The notes beneath the pieces are model-generated. The model had not been told where the DNA came from. It did not search any database and saw only the letters and a list, made by a program, of their open reading frames with translations. From contig NZ_JABJXS010000018.1 in assembly GCF_013155275.1 (NCBI RefSeq), positions 1 to 42,804 on the forward strand: a stretch of 42,804 bases of DNA, given 5' to 3'. Shown piece by piece: positions 1 through 8,116 of this stretch. Source of the stretch: Brenneria sp. hezel4-2-4. GTDB lineage: Bacteria; Pseudomonadota; Gammaproteobacteria; Enterobacterales; Enterobacteriaceae. Position 1 is the first letter of the stretch, and each line of letters opens with the position of its first letter. The position numbers and the translations under genes are program-made.

Positions 1-102
1 CGCTGGCGGGAAGAATATAACCATGACAGGACACATTCTTCATTAAATGATCTGACTCCGGCAGAATTTATCCGAAGTCACCAAAAAAGACAGATCCTCT
101 AA
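1..102 (+). pseudogene. 3' fragment of IS3-family transposase (OrfB)
   Basis: The first 33 codons are open from the window edge to a TAA at 100-102. The visible residues include the EYNHDRTHSSLNDLTP block, the conserved carboxy end of IS3-family OrfB (rve/DDE) transposases. Only the tail is visible, so whether the element is intact further left cannot be told. The next 115 bases hold no gene that I recognise. With the IS66 debris at 2010-2235 it brackets the orphan ThDP-enzyme gene. Confidence 0.8.
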
Positions 103-217
103 TTGATCCTGGGTCAGGATATGGGAGAGGTCAATTGATGCTCCACCTCTAATCGTGCGAGGCCCGTACTGGCGGGATGTTATGTCCTGCAAGTGTAGCG
201 CTATTATGCGAAGCTAT

Positions 218-1912
218 TTAGAGTGATTTAATTGTATTGATCCGATCAAGTAACGGCGGTTGCGCGTCTTTATCGATCAACACATCAATCACAGCGGGAA
301 CACCTTTCATGATCGCCGCACGCAGCGCGGTTTCCAACTCGTCCGCCTGTGCAACCCTGACGCCATCTGCGCCCAATGCGGTGGCGAACAACGAAAAATC
401 AACTTGAGGAATAACACAGTCCAGCGGCGGGTTGCCTAACAAGCTCAATCCTTGTCGACACATGTTGTATTCACCGTCGTTCATTATCAGCCAAATAGCC
501 GGTAATTGATAACGGACAGCCGTACTGATTTCATTATTCATCAGCATGGAACCATCACCGATAATACCGAGGGTCGTCTTTCCTGACGCACTCAGGCCAA
601 CGATCCCGCAAGCATAGTGGCCCATGGCACCCAGCGCGGTACAAATTCGATAGCGGTTCGGTTTTTGAAAATGTAAATATCGGTTTGCCCATACAAACGT
701 ATTTCCTGCTTCCGCAGCGATCAAGCAGTCATATTCTTCAATCGCTACCTTTTGAATAATCGCCATTACCTGCTGTGGATGAACGACTCCAACCTTAACC
801 GATATCGGAGCGCATTGCTCAGGTTCCTGTCCTCTGCAGAACATCTGGGGATGATAATAATCGGCATTTTTTTTTACTTTATCGTATACCCCATGCAGGA
901 AATGAGAAATTTCCGCCTCAATAATCACGGCGCTGGCGGGAAGGTTCTTATTAACATCCTCATTTCTCAGTCCAATATAATATATATTAGCATGGGTCAT
1001 CTGATTTTGAATATATGAGGAACTGAGCTCCCCTAGTTTCGAACCCAATATAATAACTGTCTTCAATGATGAGTCGCTTAGCTTTTCCCTAAGTTTTTCG
1101 CCATTGGATCCTAACCCGGTGGTGCCAATGTAAAGCGCGTGATTTTCGGGGAATATGCCCTTCCCTCTTGGGGTCGACATTACTGGCGTATTCGTTACAA
1201 CAGCAAGACGGGTTAATATTTCTGCGGAATGAAGGCAACCGAATCCATTCCATATAATGGCTCCACCTGTTGTAAGCGCATCCGCTATTTTTTGCTGTTG
1301 ATTCTCAGCGCCATTGTCCTTTTTGTAAGAAATTAAAGTGTGAAGGATTCGCTTGCTATTTATTTTATTATTTTCTTTTAAAATTTCTTTTTGAATATTC
1401 GTCGGAATGAAAATGCCCAGAACATGACCATAAGATGTCGCAACATTATTGATGGCGGCTATTGCTTCCACTAATTTTTCTTGTCTGTCGACAAAGACAA
1501 TGCTGTCAAAGAAACCACTGATGCCATCGCCTGCAAGGTCGTTGATATCTTGGCGGGTTGTTTGCTGCAATCCCCATTGACCATTGTGCTCCTCAATGGT
1601 GGTTGCAGAAATGAATATCACTTTAGCGCCATCCAACTTCGCCGCGCGCAATCCTGTCAAAGCATTGGTAATACCTGGTCCGGCCGTGGAAAATACGACA
1701 GAGGGAATATTGTTATATAAACTGTACTCAGAGGCGGAAAAAGCGGCTCCGCTTTCATGCCTGCAATGGATAACCTTGATGGATGAGTCCGATAGTGCTT
1801 CCCACAAAGGGACGATAAATCCGCCTGAAACGCCAAAAGCGGCGTCAACGCCTGCTTTTTTTACATTATCGACCAGTGTTTGTATGACCGTCAGCGGTTG
1901 TCCTTCGTTCAT
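218..1912 (-). CDS. Acetolactate-synthase-like thiamine-diphosphate-dependent enzyme
   Basis: A 564-residue ThDP enzyme of the acetolactate synthase/decarboxylase superfamily with the usual three domains: pyrimidine-binding (about 1-170), central (about 190-330) and diphosphate-binding (about 375-550). The cofactor-activating glutamate is visible as E53 in CRHESGAAF. The diphosphate/Mg motif starts with GDGS near residue 450 and ends in the downstream IMNDG. An in-frame GTG lies nine bases upstream (1921), but the ATG at 1912 is preferred because AGGTGGGA sits just ahead of it and a good promoter lies upstream. The substrate cannot be read from the sequence. The gene stands alone between IS3 and IS66 fragments, with no valine/isoleucine pathway gene nearby, so a housekeeping AHAS large subunit is unlikely. 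A secondary-metabolism or decarboxylase role is inference. Confidence 0.85.
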   Translation of the reverse strand: MNEGQPLTVIQTLVDNVKKAGVDAAFGVSGGFIVPLWEALSDSSIKVIHCRHESGAAFSASEYSLYNNIPSVVFSTAGPGITNALTGLRAAKLDGAKVIFISATTIEEHNGQWGLQQTTRQDINDLAGDGISGFFDSIVFVDRQEKLVEAIAAINNVATSYGHVLGIFIPTNIQKEILKENNKINSKRILHTLISYKKDNGAENQQQKIADALTTGGAIIWNGFGCLHSAEILTRLAVVTNTPVMSTPRGKGIFPENHALYIGTTGLGSNGEKLREKLSDSSLKTVIILGSKLGELSSSYIQNQMTHANIYYIGLRNEDVNKNLPASAVIIEAEISHFLHGVYDKVKKNADYYHPQMFCRGQEPEQCAPISVKVGVVHPQQVMAIIQKVAIEEYDCLIAAEAGNTFVWANRYLHFQKPNRYRICTALGAMGHYACGIVGLSASGKTTLGIIGDGSMLMNNEISTAVRYQLPAIWLIMNDGEYNMCRQGLSLLGNPPLDCVIPQVDFSLFATALGADGVRVAQADELETALRAAIMKGVPAVIDVLIDKDAQPPLLDRINTIKSL

Positions 1913-1949
1913 AAATCCCACCTATAAAAATATAAAGGTTTACCATCCT

Positions 1950-1978
1950 TTTATATGGCAGAGTTAAATGATTGACAA
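1950..1978 (-). promoter_or_regulatory. Sigma70-type promoter for the ThDP-enzyme gene
   Basis: Read on the minus strand, TTGTCA (1978-1973) and TATAAA (1955-1950) are separated by exactly 17 bases. The predicted start near 1943 leaves a leader of about 30 bases before the ATG at 1912. Confidence 0.55.
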
Positions 1979-2009
1979 TCAGAATACACTATTTTGATAA
2001 AATCGCCGC

Positions 2010-2235
2010 ATGGATATAGATACATTGCTGGCTTCCCCCCCCCCGATGAACTGCGCTCTCTGGCGTTAAAATTACTAGCAGGCCTTGAGCAAAAGACGCA
2101 GCGAAACCAGGAACAGGCAGACTACATTCAGCAGTTGGAAGAGGCACTAAAAAACGCCCGTCAGTGGCTCTTCGGTCGAAAAAGTGAAGCCTTTTAGGGA
2201 GAACAGCGCAGCCTGTTCGAAGAAATATCGAGGCT
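2010..2235 (+). pseudogene. IS66-family transposase (TnpC) N-terminal remnant, frameshifted
   Basis: An ATG at 2010 opens MDIDTLLAS, a typical IS66 TnpC start. The frame is then lost in a run of ten C (2035-2044). In the shifted frame the coding continues as PDELRSLALKLL and QWLFGRKSEAF, typical of the TnpC N-terminal coiled-coil region. A TAG at 2195-2197 interrupts it, and the homology (GEQRSLFEE) continues past this stop to about 2235. The rest of the element is missing. From here to 2433 the DNA is AT-rich with no gene that I recognise. The remnant marks the break between foreign debris and the ICE transfer genes. Confidence 0.75.
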
Positions 2236-2433
2236 AATATCTCCGATAGGGACTTTTTATCTTAAAATATAACCCAACAATTACTTACAATTCAGTAAAA
2301 TAATCCACCACACAAATCATTGATACGTTATATCTCTAAAAATCTCTCTCATTTCTATATTTAGTTGTTTACTGCCCCACAATCTGAATCCGATTAAATT
2401 TTCCTATCTAATTCATCAGACTGGGGAACAAAA

Positions 2434-2841
2434 ATGCCATTCCGTTGTTTTTTAACGCTATTGATCACGCTTGCTACACAATCTACCGCCGCACAGGCCA
2501 TCATTTACACTACGGGAAAGTGGCCGGTGATCAGCCCCCAACCCGACACAGTAGTGCAAATACTGGAAGATGTACAAAATCGGGAGCAGACGCTGTTCCC
2601 CAATCTGTACACCAGCCCGGAACAGGCTGAACGGCAGGCGCTGCTGCGGATGCAACAGCCAGACTGGCAGGAGAAGGAGGCACGGTTAACTCGCGCCTAT
2701 CAGGCATTGATGGATGCATGGTCTCTGGGCATCTCCAAAGTTCCGGCAGTGGTGTTTGAAGATAAATACGTTGTCTACGGCACGACGGATATCGGGCTTG
2801 CGCGGCAAAAGCTGGAAGCCTGGCGGGAGCGGCAACCATGA
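2434..2841 (+). CDS. ICE protein, TIGR03757 family (DUF1525, PFL_4709-like)
   Basis: A 135-residue exported protein with an N-terminal signal peptide (hydrophobic LTLLITLATQSTAAQA, cleavage around residue 22). The body matches the TIGR03757/DUF1525 family that always travels with ICE type IV secretion genes; the diagnostic part is the carboxy half with ISKVPAVVFEDKYVVYGTTD. Family members are periplasmic and thought to help assemble the mating apparatus, but no biochemical role is known to me. It starts a tight five-gene run: its TGA overlaps the ATG of the next gene by four bases. The upstream gene in related elements (TraC-type ATPase) is absent, replaced by IS66 debris. Confidence 0.85.
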   Translation: MPFRCFLTLLITLATQSTAAQAIIYTTGKWPVISPQPDTVVQILEDVQNREQTLFPNLYTSPEQAERQALLRMQQPDWQEKEARLTRAYQALMDAWSLGISKVPAVVFEDKYVVYGTTDIGLARQKLEAWRERQP

Positions 2842-3821
2842 AATTGCGCCGTTCCCTCTCATACGCCCTGCTGGCCGTGACGCTGCCCGCCGCCGCCATC
2901 ACCACGCCGCAGATTGTAGCTTCCTCACTGTCGCCGGACTGCCTGCGATATCGGGTAGTGGGACTTTGCTATTGGCTATTATGCACGCCCTGGGGCTGTA
3001 GCGTAAAAGTCTCTATCAAGGTTAAACACAATCTGCCTGAGCTGGTGGTGTCGACGTACACCACACCCGGCGATAACCCGTGGCGGGAGATGGCCTTTAT
3101 GGGGACTGCGGTCACTGGTGCCGAAGGCGGCGGCGACACCAACCCGCGTCCGGAAAACATCAAAACCAAAATTCGTTTCAAAAACGCCGACGCCATCGGC
3201 CACCCCGGCGGCGAGGTATTCAATCGTTTTCTGGGCGCATTCGGTTACAGTTGCAGCAGCGATGTCGTTCCCTTCCAGCCCTACTTTCTCAGTACCCTCG
3301 ATACGCTGGCCTGGCGCGGCGCCGTGCCGGAAATGCTTTATCCCGAAGCGTTAACTCCCGGTCTGCGTGAAGTGGGACAGACCGGCGATTTATGGGGCAA
3401 CGTCTACCCCCGCGCCGGCGCGTTGGGACAAACCCACGATCACAAAGCCGCGGCGGTCATGGCGCAACGCGCAGCGGATATCGTCACCCGTACCGGCCAG
3501 TTGCACGTCTATCTGCCGCTGACCGCCTCATCCCGTCCCGGTTACTGGCCGCCGTCCCCGGTGCAGGAAAACCGCTCCAACAATCACGGCTGGCAGATGC
3601 TCGTTCCCCAAACAAGCAACCAGTGCATCACCTTTCCCGACCGCAGCATCAACGACACCTACGCCGACAGGCTTGCCATTGATGGCAACTACTCCTGGAC
3701 GCTCTGGCGTCCTTATTCCTGCTGCAAACGTCGCGGTCAGATATTTCTCGGCAGTACCGGAGGAGAATCCAATGAAACTGAAGTTCGCTCTGATCCCCCT
3801 ATTGTCCTGCTTCCTCGGTGA
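2838..3821 (+). CDS. ICE protein, TIGR03756 family (TraU-like)
   Basis: A 327-residue protein with a signal peptide (residues 1-20, ending LPAAA). It is rich in cysteines (for example LCYWLLCTPWGC and PYSCCKRRG), as in the TraU family of periplasmic mating-pair-formation proteins and its ICE branch TIGR03756 (PFL_4710-like). In F-type systems TraU works with TraH and other periplasmic proteins in pilus assembly and mating-pair stabilisation; the same role is inferred here. Start and stop overlap both neighbours: ATGA with the preceding gene, and 50 bases with the following gene. This indicates translational coupling in one transcript. Confidence 0.85.
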   Translation: MKLRRSLSYALLAVTLPAAAITTPQIVASSLSPDCLRYRVVGLCYWLLCTPWGCSVKVSIKVKHNLPELVVSTYTTPGDNPWREMAFMGTAVTGAEGGGDTNPRPENIKTKIRFKNADAIGHPGGEVFNRFLGAFGYSCSSDVVPFQPYFLSTLDTLAWRGAVPEMLYPEALTPGLREVGQTGDLWGNVYPRAGALGQTHDHKAAAVMAQRAADIVTRTGQLHVYLPLTASSRPGYWPPSPVQENRSNNHGWQMLVPQTSNQCITFPDRSINDTYADRLAIDGNYSWTLWRPYSCCKRRGQIFLGSTGGESNETEVRSDPPIVLLPR

Positions 3822-5154
3822 CATCGTGCTGGCAGCTGACGACAGCTATAGTCTGGAACAACGTGGCGCTATTGCGGACAGCCTTTATTACCAGATCGGC
3901 GGCGGGTCAGTGATCACTCCCGCCCTGACGCGCCGCAACACGCAGCTACTGAATATGCAACTGGGCTGGAATGCCGATCTGATGTGCGGAAATTTTGATA
4001 TCAGCACTACGGTCAAAAACCAGCTTAACGGCGTCACAAGCGGGTTTCAGGATCTGATGGGGCAGGTTATCCAGAATGCCACAGGGGCCGTGGCCAGTCT
4101 GCCTGCGATGATCATCCAGCGAGCGAACCCTCAGCTTTATGATTTGCTTACCAACGGCATCCTACAGGGGCGGCTCGACTTTGATAAATCCATGCTCAGT
4201 TGCCGCAGGATGGCGGAGAAAATGACCGATTTTGCTTCCGGCTCGATATGGACGCAAAGTGCAAAGGCCGAAAATTACCAGACCGTCGCCGCCAGTGAAA
4301 CCGATGCGGTACGCGCGGAGCAGCAGGCCAGTCGGGAAGCGGCTAAAAAAGGAAAAACCTGGGTGGGCGGGCAAAAACGAGGCGGCGCTGGGCAACGCCC
4401 CATCAAACTTATCGGCGATACCGTCAAAGCGGGCTACAACCTCCTGAATCAGCGTGACGTAACGGATACCAGCAGTGTCTCAGGCTCCTGGTGCAAAGGC
4501 GAGCTTTGTCAGGTCTGGGAAAAACCGGAAGAGGTCGCCGCATGGACAACGCGCGTTGTCGGTGAACAGACGATTAATGTCGCTCCCGATAATGATGCCG
4601 CCGGCAACAGCGAGAATAAAACCGGCGCGCAGGCGGGCGTGGGGCTTTCGCCGCTGATAGAAGAAGAGCAGGAGAAAATCGCGCAGGTGCTGGCCGAACT
4701 GGTTAACGGTTCGCTTCGGCCCACGCACGAGAATCTGTCCAAAGCCAGCGGCGGCAAGCTGTTGCTCACACGCGGCGTGATAGAGGCATTGAAAGACGAT
4801 CCCGACGCCGTGGTGCTGGTACAGCGATTATCGGGAGAAATGGCGCTCGCCAGGGTAATGGAACAGGCGCTGATGGCCCGCCGCACCCTGCTGGCCGGGA
4901 TGCGCGAGCCCAATATCGCCAGTGAAAAAGAAGCGCAGTCACAACTGGGACAAACCGCCCTGCAACTCGAGCAGGAACTGAACCAGTTACGCCTCGAAAT
5001 GGAGATGCGCCGTGCGCTGGCGGATAACGCCAGCAGCGTCATTCTGGAACGTCAGTCCTATCGCAATCTGACGCAGGGCCGGACTATTGATACGCATGAT
5101 GACATGGATAATCGCATCAACAAACTGAATACCCCGGAACAGGAGAGCCACTGA
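3772..5154 (+). CDS. ICE protein, TIGR03755 family (TraH-like)
   Basis: A 460-residue exported protein of the TIGR03755 (PFL_4711-like) family. The frame is open from 3673, but the start is placed at the ATG at 3772, which has GGAGGA a few bases upstream and opens a clear signal peptide (MKLKFALIPLLSCFLGDIVLAA). The mature part begins DDSYSLEQRGAIADSLYYQIGGG and includes MCGNFDIS, characteristic of the family. The carboxy third (about 330-450) is Glu/Gln/Leu/Arg-rich and looks helical or coiled-coil. It probably acts in the periplasm with the TraU-like protein in mating-channel assembly. The stop overlaps the next ATG (TGATG). Confidence 0.85.
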   Translation: MKLKFALIPLLSCFLGDIVLAADDSYSLEQRGAIADSLYYQIGGGSVITPALTRRNTQLLNMQLGWNADLMCGNFDISTTVKNQLNGVTSGFQDLMGQVIQNATGAVASLPAMIIQRANPQLYDLLTNGILQGRLDFDKSMLSCRRMAEKMTDFASGSIWTQSAKAENYQTVAASETDAVRAEQQASREAAKKGKTWVGGQKRGGAGQRPIKLIGDTVKAGYNLLNQRDVTDTSSVSGSWCKGELCQVWEKPEEVAAWTTRVVGEQTINVAPDNDAAGNSENKTGAQAGVGLSPLIEEEQEKIAQVLAELVNGSLRPTHENLSKASGGKLLLTRGVIEALKDDPDAVVLVQRLSGEMALARVMEQALMARRTLLAGMREPNIASEKEAQSQLGQTALQLEQELNQLRLEMEMRRALADNASSVILERQSYRNLTQGRTIDTHDDMDNRINKLNTPEQESH

Positions 5155-5480
5155 TGACATTCTCCCGAACCGGTAAAATACTGCTGTATGTTGTGGCGCT
5201 GATACTGGTTGCCGCGCTGACGACCTGGCTGGGAATACAGCTAACCGGCAGTGGATCTGACTGGCGCCATTGGCTGTATCAGGCACGCTTCGGCCTGCTT
5301 TGCTGGCGTCTGGCGTTGTACCTCTGTCTGGCCGCCTCCTGGCTGTCGCTGCGCAGAACACTTCTACAACGTTATCCCGCCTGCCAGCGCTTGTCGCTGC
5401 GTACCGCCTTCCTGTTTTTTCTGCTGGTCGCTGCCGCAGAATACAGCAATCTGGTATACCTCCGGGGAGATGACGCATGA
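5154..5480 (+). CDS. Small inner-membrane ICE protein
   Basis: A 108-residue protein with three hydrophobic segments (about 8-28, 45-65 and 85-101), placed between the TraH-like and TraG_N genes. A short membrane protein at this position is common in this ICE family, but I do not recognise a named family. The start overlaps the upstream stop (TGATG) and its stop overlaps the TraG_N start (ATGA), so it is certainly translated as part of the transfer operon. Basic residues between segments (SLRRTLLQRY) suggest a cytoplasmic loop. Function unknown; an accessory of the mating channel is the likeliest role. Confidence 0.75.
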   Translation: MTFSRTGKILLYVVALILVAALTTWLGIQLTGSGSDWRHWLYQARFGLLCWRLALYLCLAASWLSLRRTLLQRYPACQRLSLRTAFLFFLLVAAAEYSNLVYLRGDDA

Positions 5481-6985
5481 CGGCCAATACCTATCTGGAA
5501 TACTTCCTCACGCTGCTGGGGTGGCTCGCCAATAACGGCATCTGGTCGGTCATCACCGCGACCGGCCTGTTCGCCTTCCCGCTGCTGGCGAAGCTCATTG
5601 AAATCTGGCTAAAAGCCCGCAGTCAGGGGGCTGACGAGGGAAATCAGGGAGGACTGGCGTTAGCCTGGATGGAGCACACGGTCTACACCGCGCTGGTGGT
5701 CATCATGTTTGCCTGCGTCCCTCTGCTGGATGTCCATCTGTCCACTCTCCGCTATGATGCCTCTCGTATCTCGCAGTGTGGCCGCACCGTCGTGCAACCC
5801 TCTGATTCGGGTTACGCCTCGCTGACCAACGAACTGGGCGGCCAAACCGCGGCGGTTCCGGTATGGTGGTATTTTATTCATGCCGTATCCAAGGGCGTCA
5901 CTAACGCCGCGGTCTCCACACTCCCCTGCTCTCCCGACCTGCGGCAGATCCGCTTCGAGGTACAGCATAGCCGCATCAGCGACCCGACGCTGGCGCAGGA
6001 GCTCCAGGATTTTGTGGAGGAGTGTTATGCGCCTTCCCGAGCCCGCCTGAAAAGACAAGAAGCCGGTCTGGCGCTGGATATCAGCGATGACGTGGCCTGG
6101 CTCGGCTCTTCTCACTTCCTGACGACGTCCGGCTACTACGATACCGATCACGCACGTTCGCCGCGAAGCCAATGGCCGTATGACAGCACCCGGGACGCCG
6201 GATTATTTGATGCAGGCACCGGCGGCTATCCCACCTGCAAGCAGTGGTGGCAGGACGGTAGCATCGGCCTGAAAGATCGCCTGCTGGCGCTGATTCAGCC
6301 TACCGTCTGGCAGCAGCTCAACGCGCTGGGGCAACCGAAAAGCGTTTACGAAGCGTCAGTGCTGCGTTCTCTGGTCAGTCAGCGAAACATGCAGGCATCA
6401 CAAAGCGGCTCCGTTTATGGCGGATATGGCGGCAATGCCGGAATGATCTCGACCACACAAGCACTAACGAGACTAAGCAGTCTGACGGGTACCGCCGTGT
6501 CCAGTCTGGCGATGTTTCCGGCATTCGACAGCATGCGCCAGGCGCTACCGATGGTACAGGCCATTCTACAGATGGCGCTGGTGATCTGCCTTCCCATGGT
6601 CATTCTGTTCTCCGCCTATGCGCTGAAAACAGTGATCACACTGACGGCGGTACAGTTCGCCCTGTTCTTCGTCACCTTCTGGTGGGAGCTCGCCCGCTGG
6701 CTCGATAGCTGGCTGCTGATTGCGATGTACGACAGCAGTACCCATAGCAGCGTTTCGCTGAATACGCTGAATTACGGATTCCAGAACAGCAGCGACGACA
6801 TCATCGTCAATATCGTGATGGGTGCCATGTTTCTGGTACTGCCGGCTTTCTGGATGGGGGCGCTGGGATGGGCGGGCATTGCGCTTGGAGGAGCCATAGA
6901 GGGTGCAATACGCCAGGGAACACATAATAGCCAGCAAGCCGGTGGTTCCAGCATGAGCGTACTAAAAAACGCTATACGAAAGTAA
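5477..6985 (+). CDS. TraG N-terminal-domain mating-pair protein
   Basis: A 502-residue polytopic membrane protein of the TraG_N family. Hydrophobic segments lie near the start (about 10-33), at 63-85, as a cluster at about 355-420, and at about 445-470. The large loop between (about 90-350) should face the periplasm and contains several cysteines. In F-like systems the TraG N-terminal part acts in pilus assembly and mating-pair stabilisation; ICE versions such as this lack the long F TraG carboxy part. It is the last gene of the plus-strand transfer operon. Its TAA is directly abutted by the stop of a convergent gene, with no intergenic space. Confidence 0.85.
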   Translation: MTANTYLEYFLTLLGWLANNGIWSVITATGLFAFPLLAKLIEIWLKARSQGADEGNQGGLALAWMEHTVYTALVVIMFACVPLLDVHLSTLRYDASRISQCGRTVVQPSDSGYASLTNELGGQTAAVPVWWYFIHAVSKGVTNAAVSTLPCSPDLRQIRFEVQHSRISDPTLAQELQDFVEECYAPSRARLKRQEAGLALDISDDVAWLGSSHFLTTSGYYDTDHARSPRSQWPYDSTRDAGLFDAGTGGYPTCKQWWQDGSIGLKDRLLALIQPTVWQQLNALGQPKSVYEASVLRSLVSQRNMQASQSGSVYGGYGGNAGMISTTQALTRLSSLTGTAVSSLAMFPAFDSMRQALPMVQAILQMALVICLPMVILFSAYALKTVITLTAVQFALFFVTFWWELARWLDSWLLIAMYDSSTHSSVSLNTLNYGFQNSSDDIIVNIVMGAMFLVLPAFWMGALGWAGIALGGAIEGAIRQGTHNSQQAGGSSMSVLKNAIRK

Positions 6986-7264
6986 CTATTCCGGCAATTT
7001 TACACCATTACAATAATAACCAGGCCCTTCGGGGCCATCACCGTGGTAGCCATTCAGATTTTTTCCATCGTCAAATGTGTCAGGCACAAACGCCAGAAAG
7101 TCCAGAATCAATTCGCCGACAGGTACAGCCTGATCCTGCGACTCCGACGCGGGCGATTGATCATGGCTCTGCTGCATTTGCTGCATGGCTTCCCGGCATT
7201 TATCTTCATTGGTCCATTCGTTATCCGGTGCGCTTTGCAGCCAGTTTTTGAGGCTGTTTTTCAT
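6986..7264 (-). CDS. Small acidic hypothetical protein
   Basis: A 92-residue soluble protein, polar and acidic, with a Gln/Ser-rich middle and a Gly/Tyr-rich tail (GYHGDGPEGPGYYCNG). I do not recognise the family. The ATG at 7264 is preceded on the minus strand by GGGAATG, a plausible ribosome binding site. It converges exactly on the TraG_N gene, and the next minus-strand gene begins about 75 bases upstream, so the two may be co-transcribed. It may be an ICE accessory gene; no function can be assigned. Confidence 0.55.
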   Translation of the reverse strand: MKNSLKNWLQSAPDNEWTNEDKCREAMQQMQQSHDQSPASESQDQAVPVGELILDFLAFVPDTFDDGKNLNGYHGDGPEGPGYYCNGVKLPE

Positions 7265-7339
7265 GATTTCATTCCCTTATCCGTGTCCGCCAGCATGATG
7301 AAAGTTTACCACTTCGCACAAAAAACGCACAATATTTGT

Positions 7340-7531
7340 TCATTTTTGCTGGTTCTTGCGTCGTATCGCATCCAGTTTTCTGTGGCAGGCATCCAGTACC
7401 CAGGCGGAGAAATTGGCGTTAGGATTATCCGTTTTTTCCTGCTCTACGCTGGTATTGATTTCGTCGATAAGTTCATGAGGGAAACGAACCCCCTTTGTTG
7501 TAGAACGATTGTTTTTAAAACCTGTAGGCAT
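7340..7531 (-). CDS. YlcI/YnfO-like (DUF3950) small protein
   Basis: A 63-residue basic protein. The frame is open from 7633, but the ATG at 7531 is chosen because AAGGA lies eight bases upstream and because family members start at this point (MPTGFKNNRSTTKGVRFPHE). The RFPHELIDEIN segment followed by an amphipathic helix ending AWVLDACHRKLD matches the YlcI/YnfO group and looks like a short ribbon-helix-helix fold, so DNA binding is plausible. Such genes occur in prophages and ICEs. It sits in a divergent arrangement with the small plus-strand genes at 7716, so it may regulate that intergenic region; this is inference. Confidence 0.6.
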   Translation of the reverse strand: MPTGFKNNRSTTKGVRFPHELIDEINTSVEQEKTDNPNANFSAWVLDACHRKLDAIRRKNQQK

Positions 7532-7715
7532 ACCGTTTTTCCTTTGTCGGTGAAGGAACACTATACAGAGGAAAAGAGTTTTTAAAAATATTGACGTGTA
7601 TATGCACCTAGCGCTATGGTGTATATACACCAAGATACTTTATGGTGAATAGCGAAGCCCGGCAGTGCGCCAACACTAACCGGGCCTCTGACCACAACGT
7701 TATAGGAGTAACGCT

Positions 7716-7835
7716 ATGGCTGATGCCCAGTCTACCCAAGCTCGTCTTAAATATCAGTACCTTTTACAACTTCTTCCCATTCTGCGAAAGGCTACTGCTC
7801 GCCTGTTGGCTCAGGAGGCGGACTATGTACGATGA
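7716..7835 (+). CDS. 39-residue microprotein overlapping the next gene
   Basis: A short frame (MADAQSTQARLKYQYLLQLL...) preceded by TAGGAGTAACGCT, a strong ribosome binding site. It ends in TGA at 7833-7835, inside the start of the next gene (ATG at 7825), an 11-base overlap in a different frame typical of coupled translation. The peptide is helical and basic-amphipathic, with no recognised family. I accept it because of the good ribosome binding site and coupling. Confidence 0.45.
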   Translation: MADAQSTQARLKYQYLLQLLPILRKATARLLAQEADYVR

Positions 7836-8025
7836 TACGCCACTGGAACTGGACGAACTGATCGATCAGTGCCGGGCGCTGGTTTATGCCGCTGTGAGAA
7901 TTGAACGAGAGGGTGTTCGTGAGATCCTGCTGTTCATTTTGCAGGAACGGATTGAATGTCTACACAACACTTGCCAGAAGCAAATCAAAGAAGAACTGGC
8001 TGAAGCGAATGCAACTAACGGGTAG
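7825..8025 (+). CDS. Small acidic hypothetical protein
   Basis: A 66-residue predicted all-helical protein (MYDDTPLELDELIDQCRALV...). The frame is open from 7642, but the ATG at 7825 is preferred because AGGAGG lies six bases ahead (7813-7818). The upstream 39-codon frame stops eight bases into it, so the pair is probably translationally coupled. A rho-independent terminator follows at 8075-8116. The family is not recognised; paired microgenes of this type are common in the regulatory or maintenance segments of ICEs and plasmids. Confidence 0.55.
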   Translation: MYDDTPLELDELIDQCRALVYAAVRIEREGVREILLFILQERIECLHNTCQKQIKEELAEANATNG

Positions 8026-8074
8026 TCAACGCCAGATTGCCGTTTCCGGTCATCATTCATTTCAATAAAATCAT

Positions 8075-8116
8075 AGCCTGTTTTTCGTCACCTATAACGA
8101 AAAAACAGGCTTTTTG
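8075..8116 (+). terminator. Rho-independent terminator
   Basis: AGCCTGTTTTTCG (8075-8087) pairs with CGAAAAAACAGGCT (8098-8111), followed by a T run. It ends the small-gene transcript from 7716. Confidence 0.75.

Noticed and set aside
4509..5042. A 177-residue minus-strand frame inside the TIGR03755 gene, and a similar 212-residue one at 10872-11510 inside traI
   Set aside because: Both are antisense shadows of well-supported genes; they are rich in Ser/Arg/Ala in the way GC-rich antisense frames are and have no recognisable domain.
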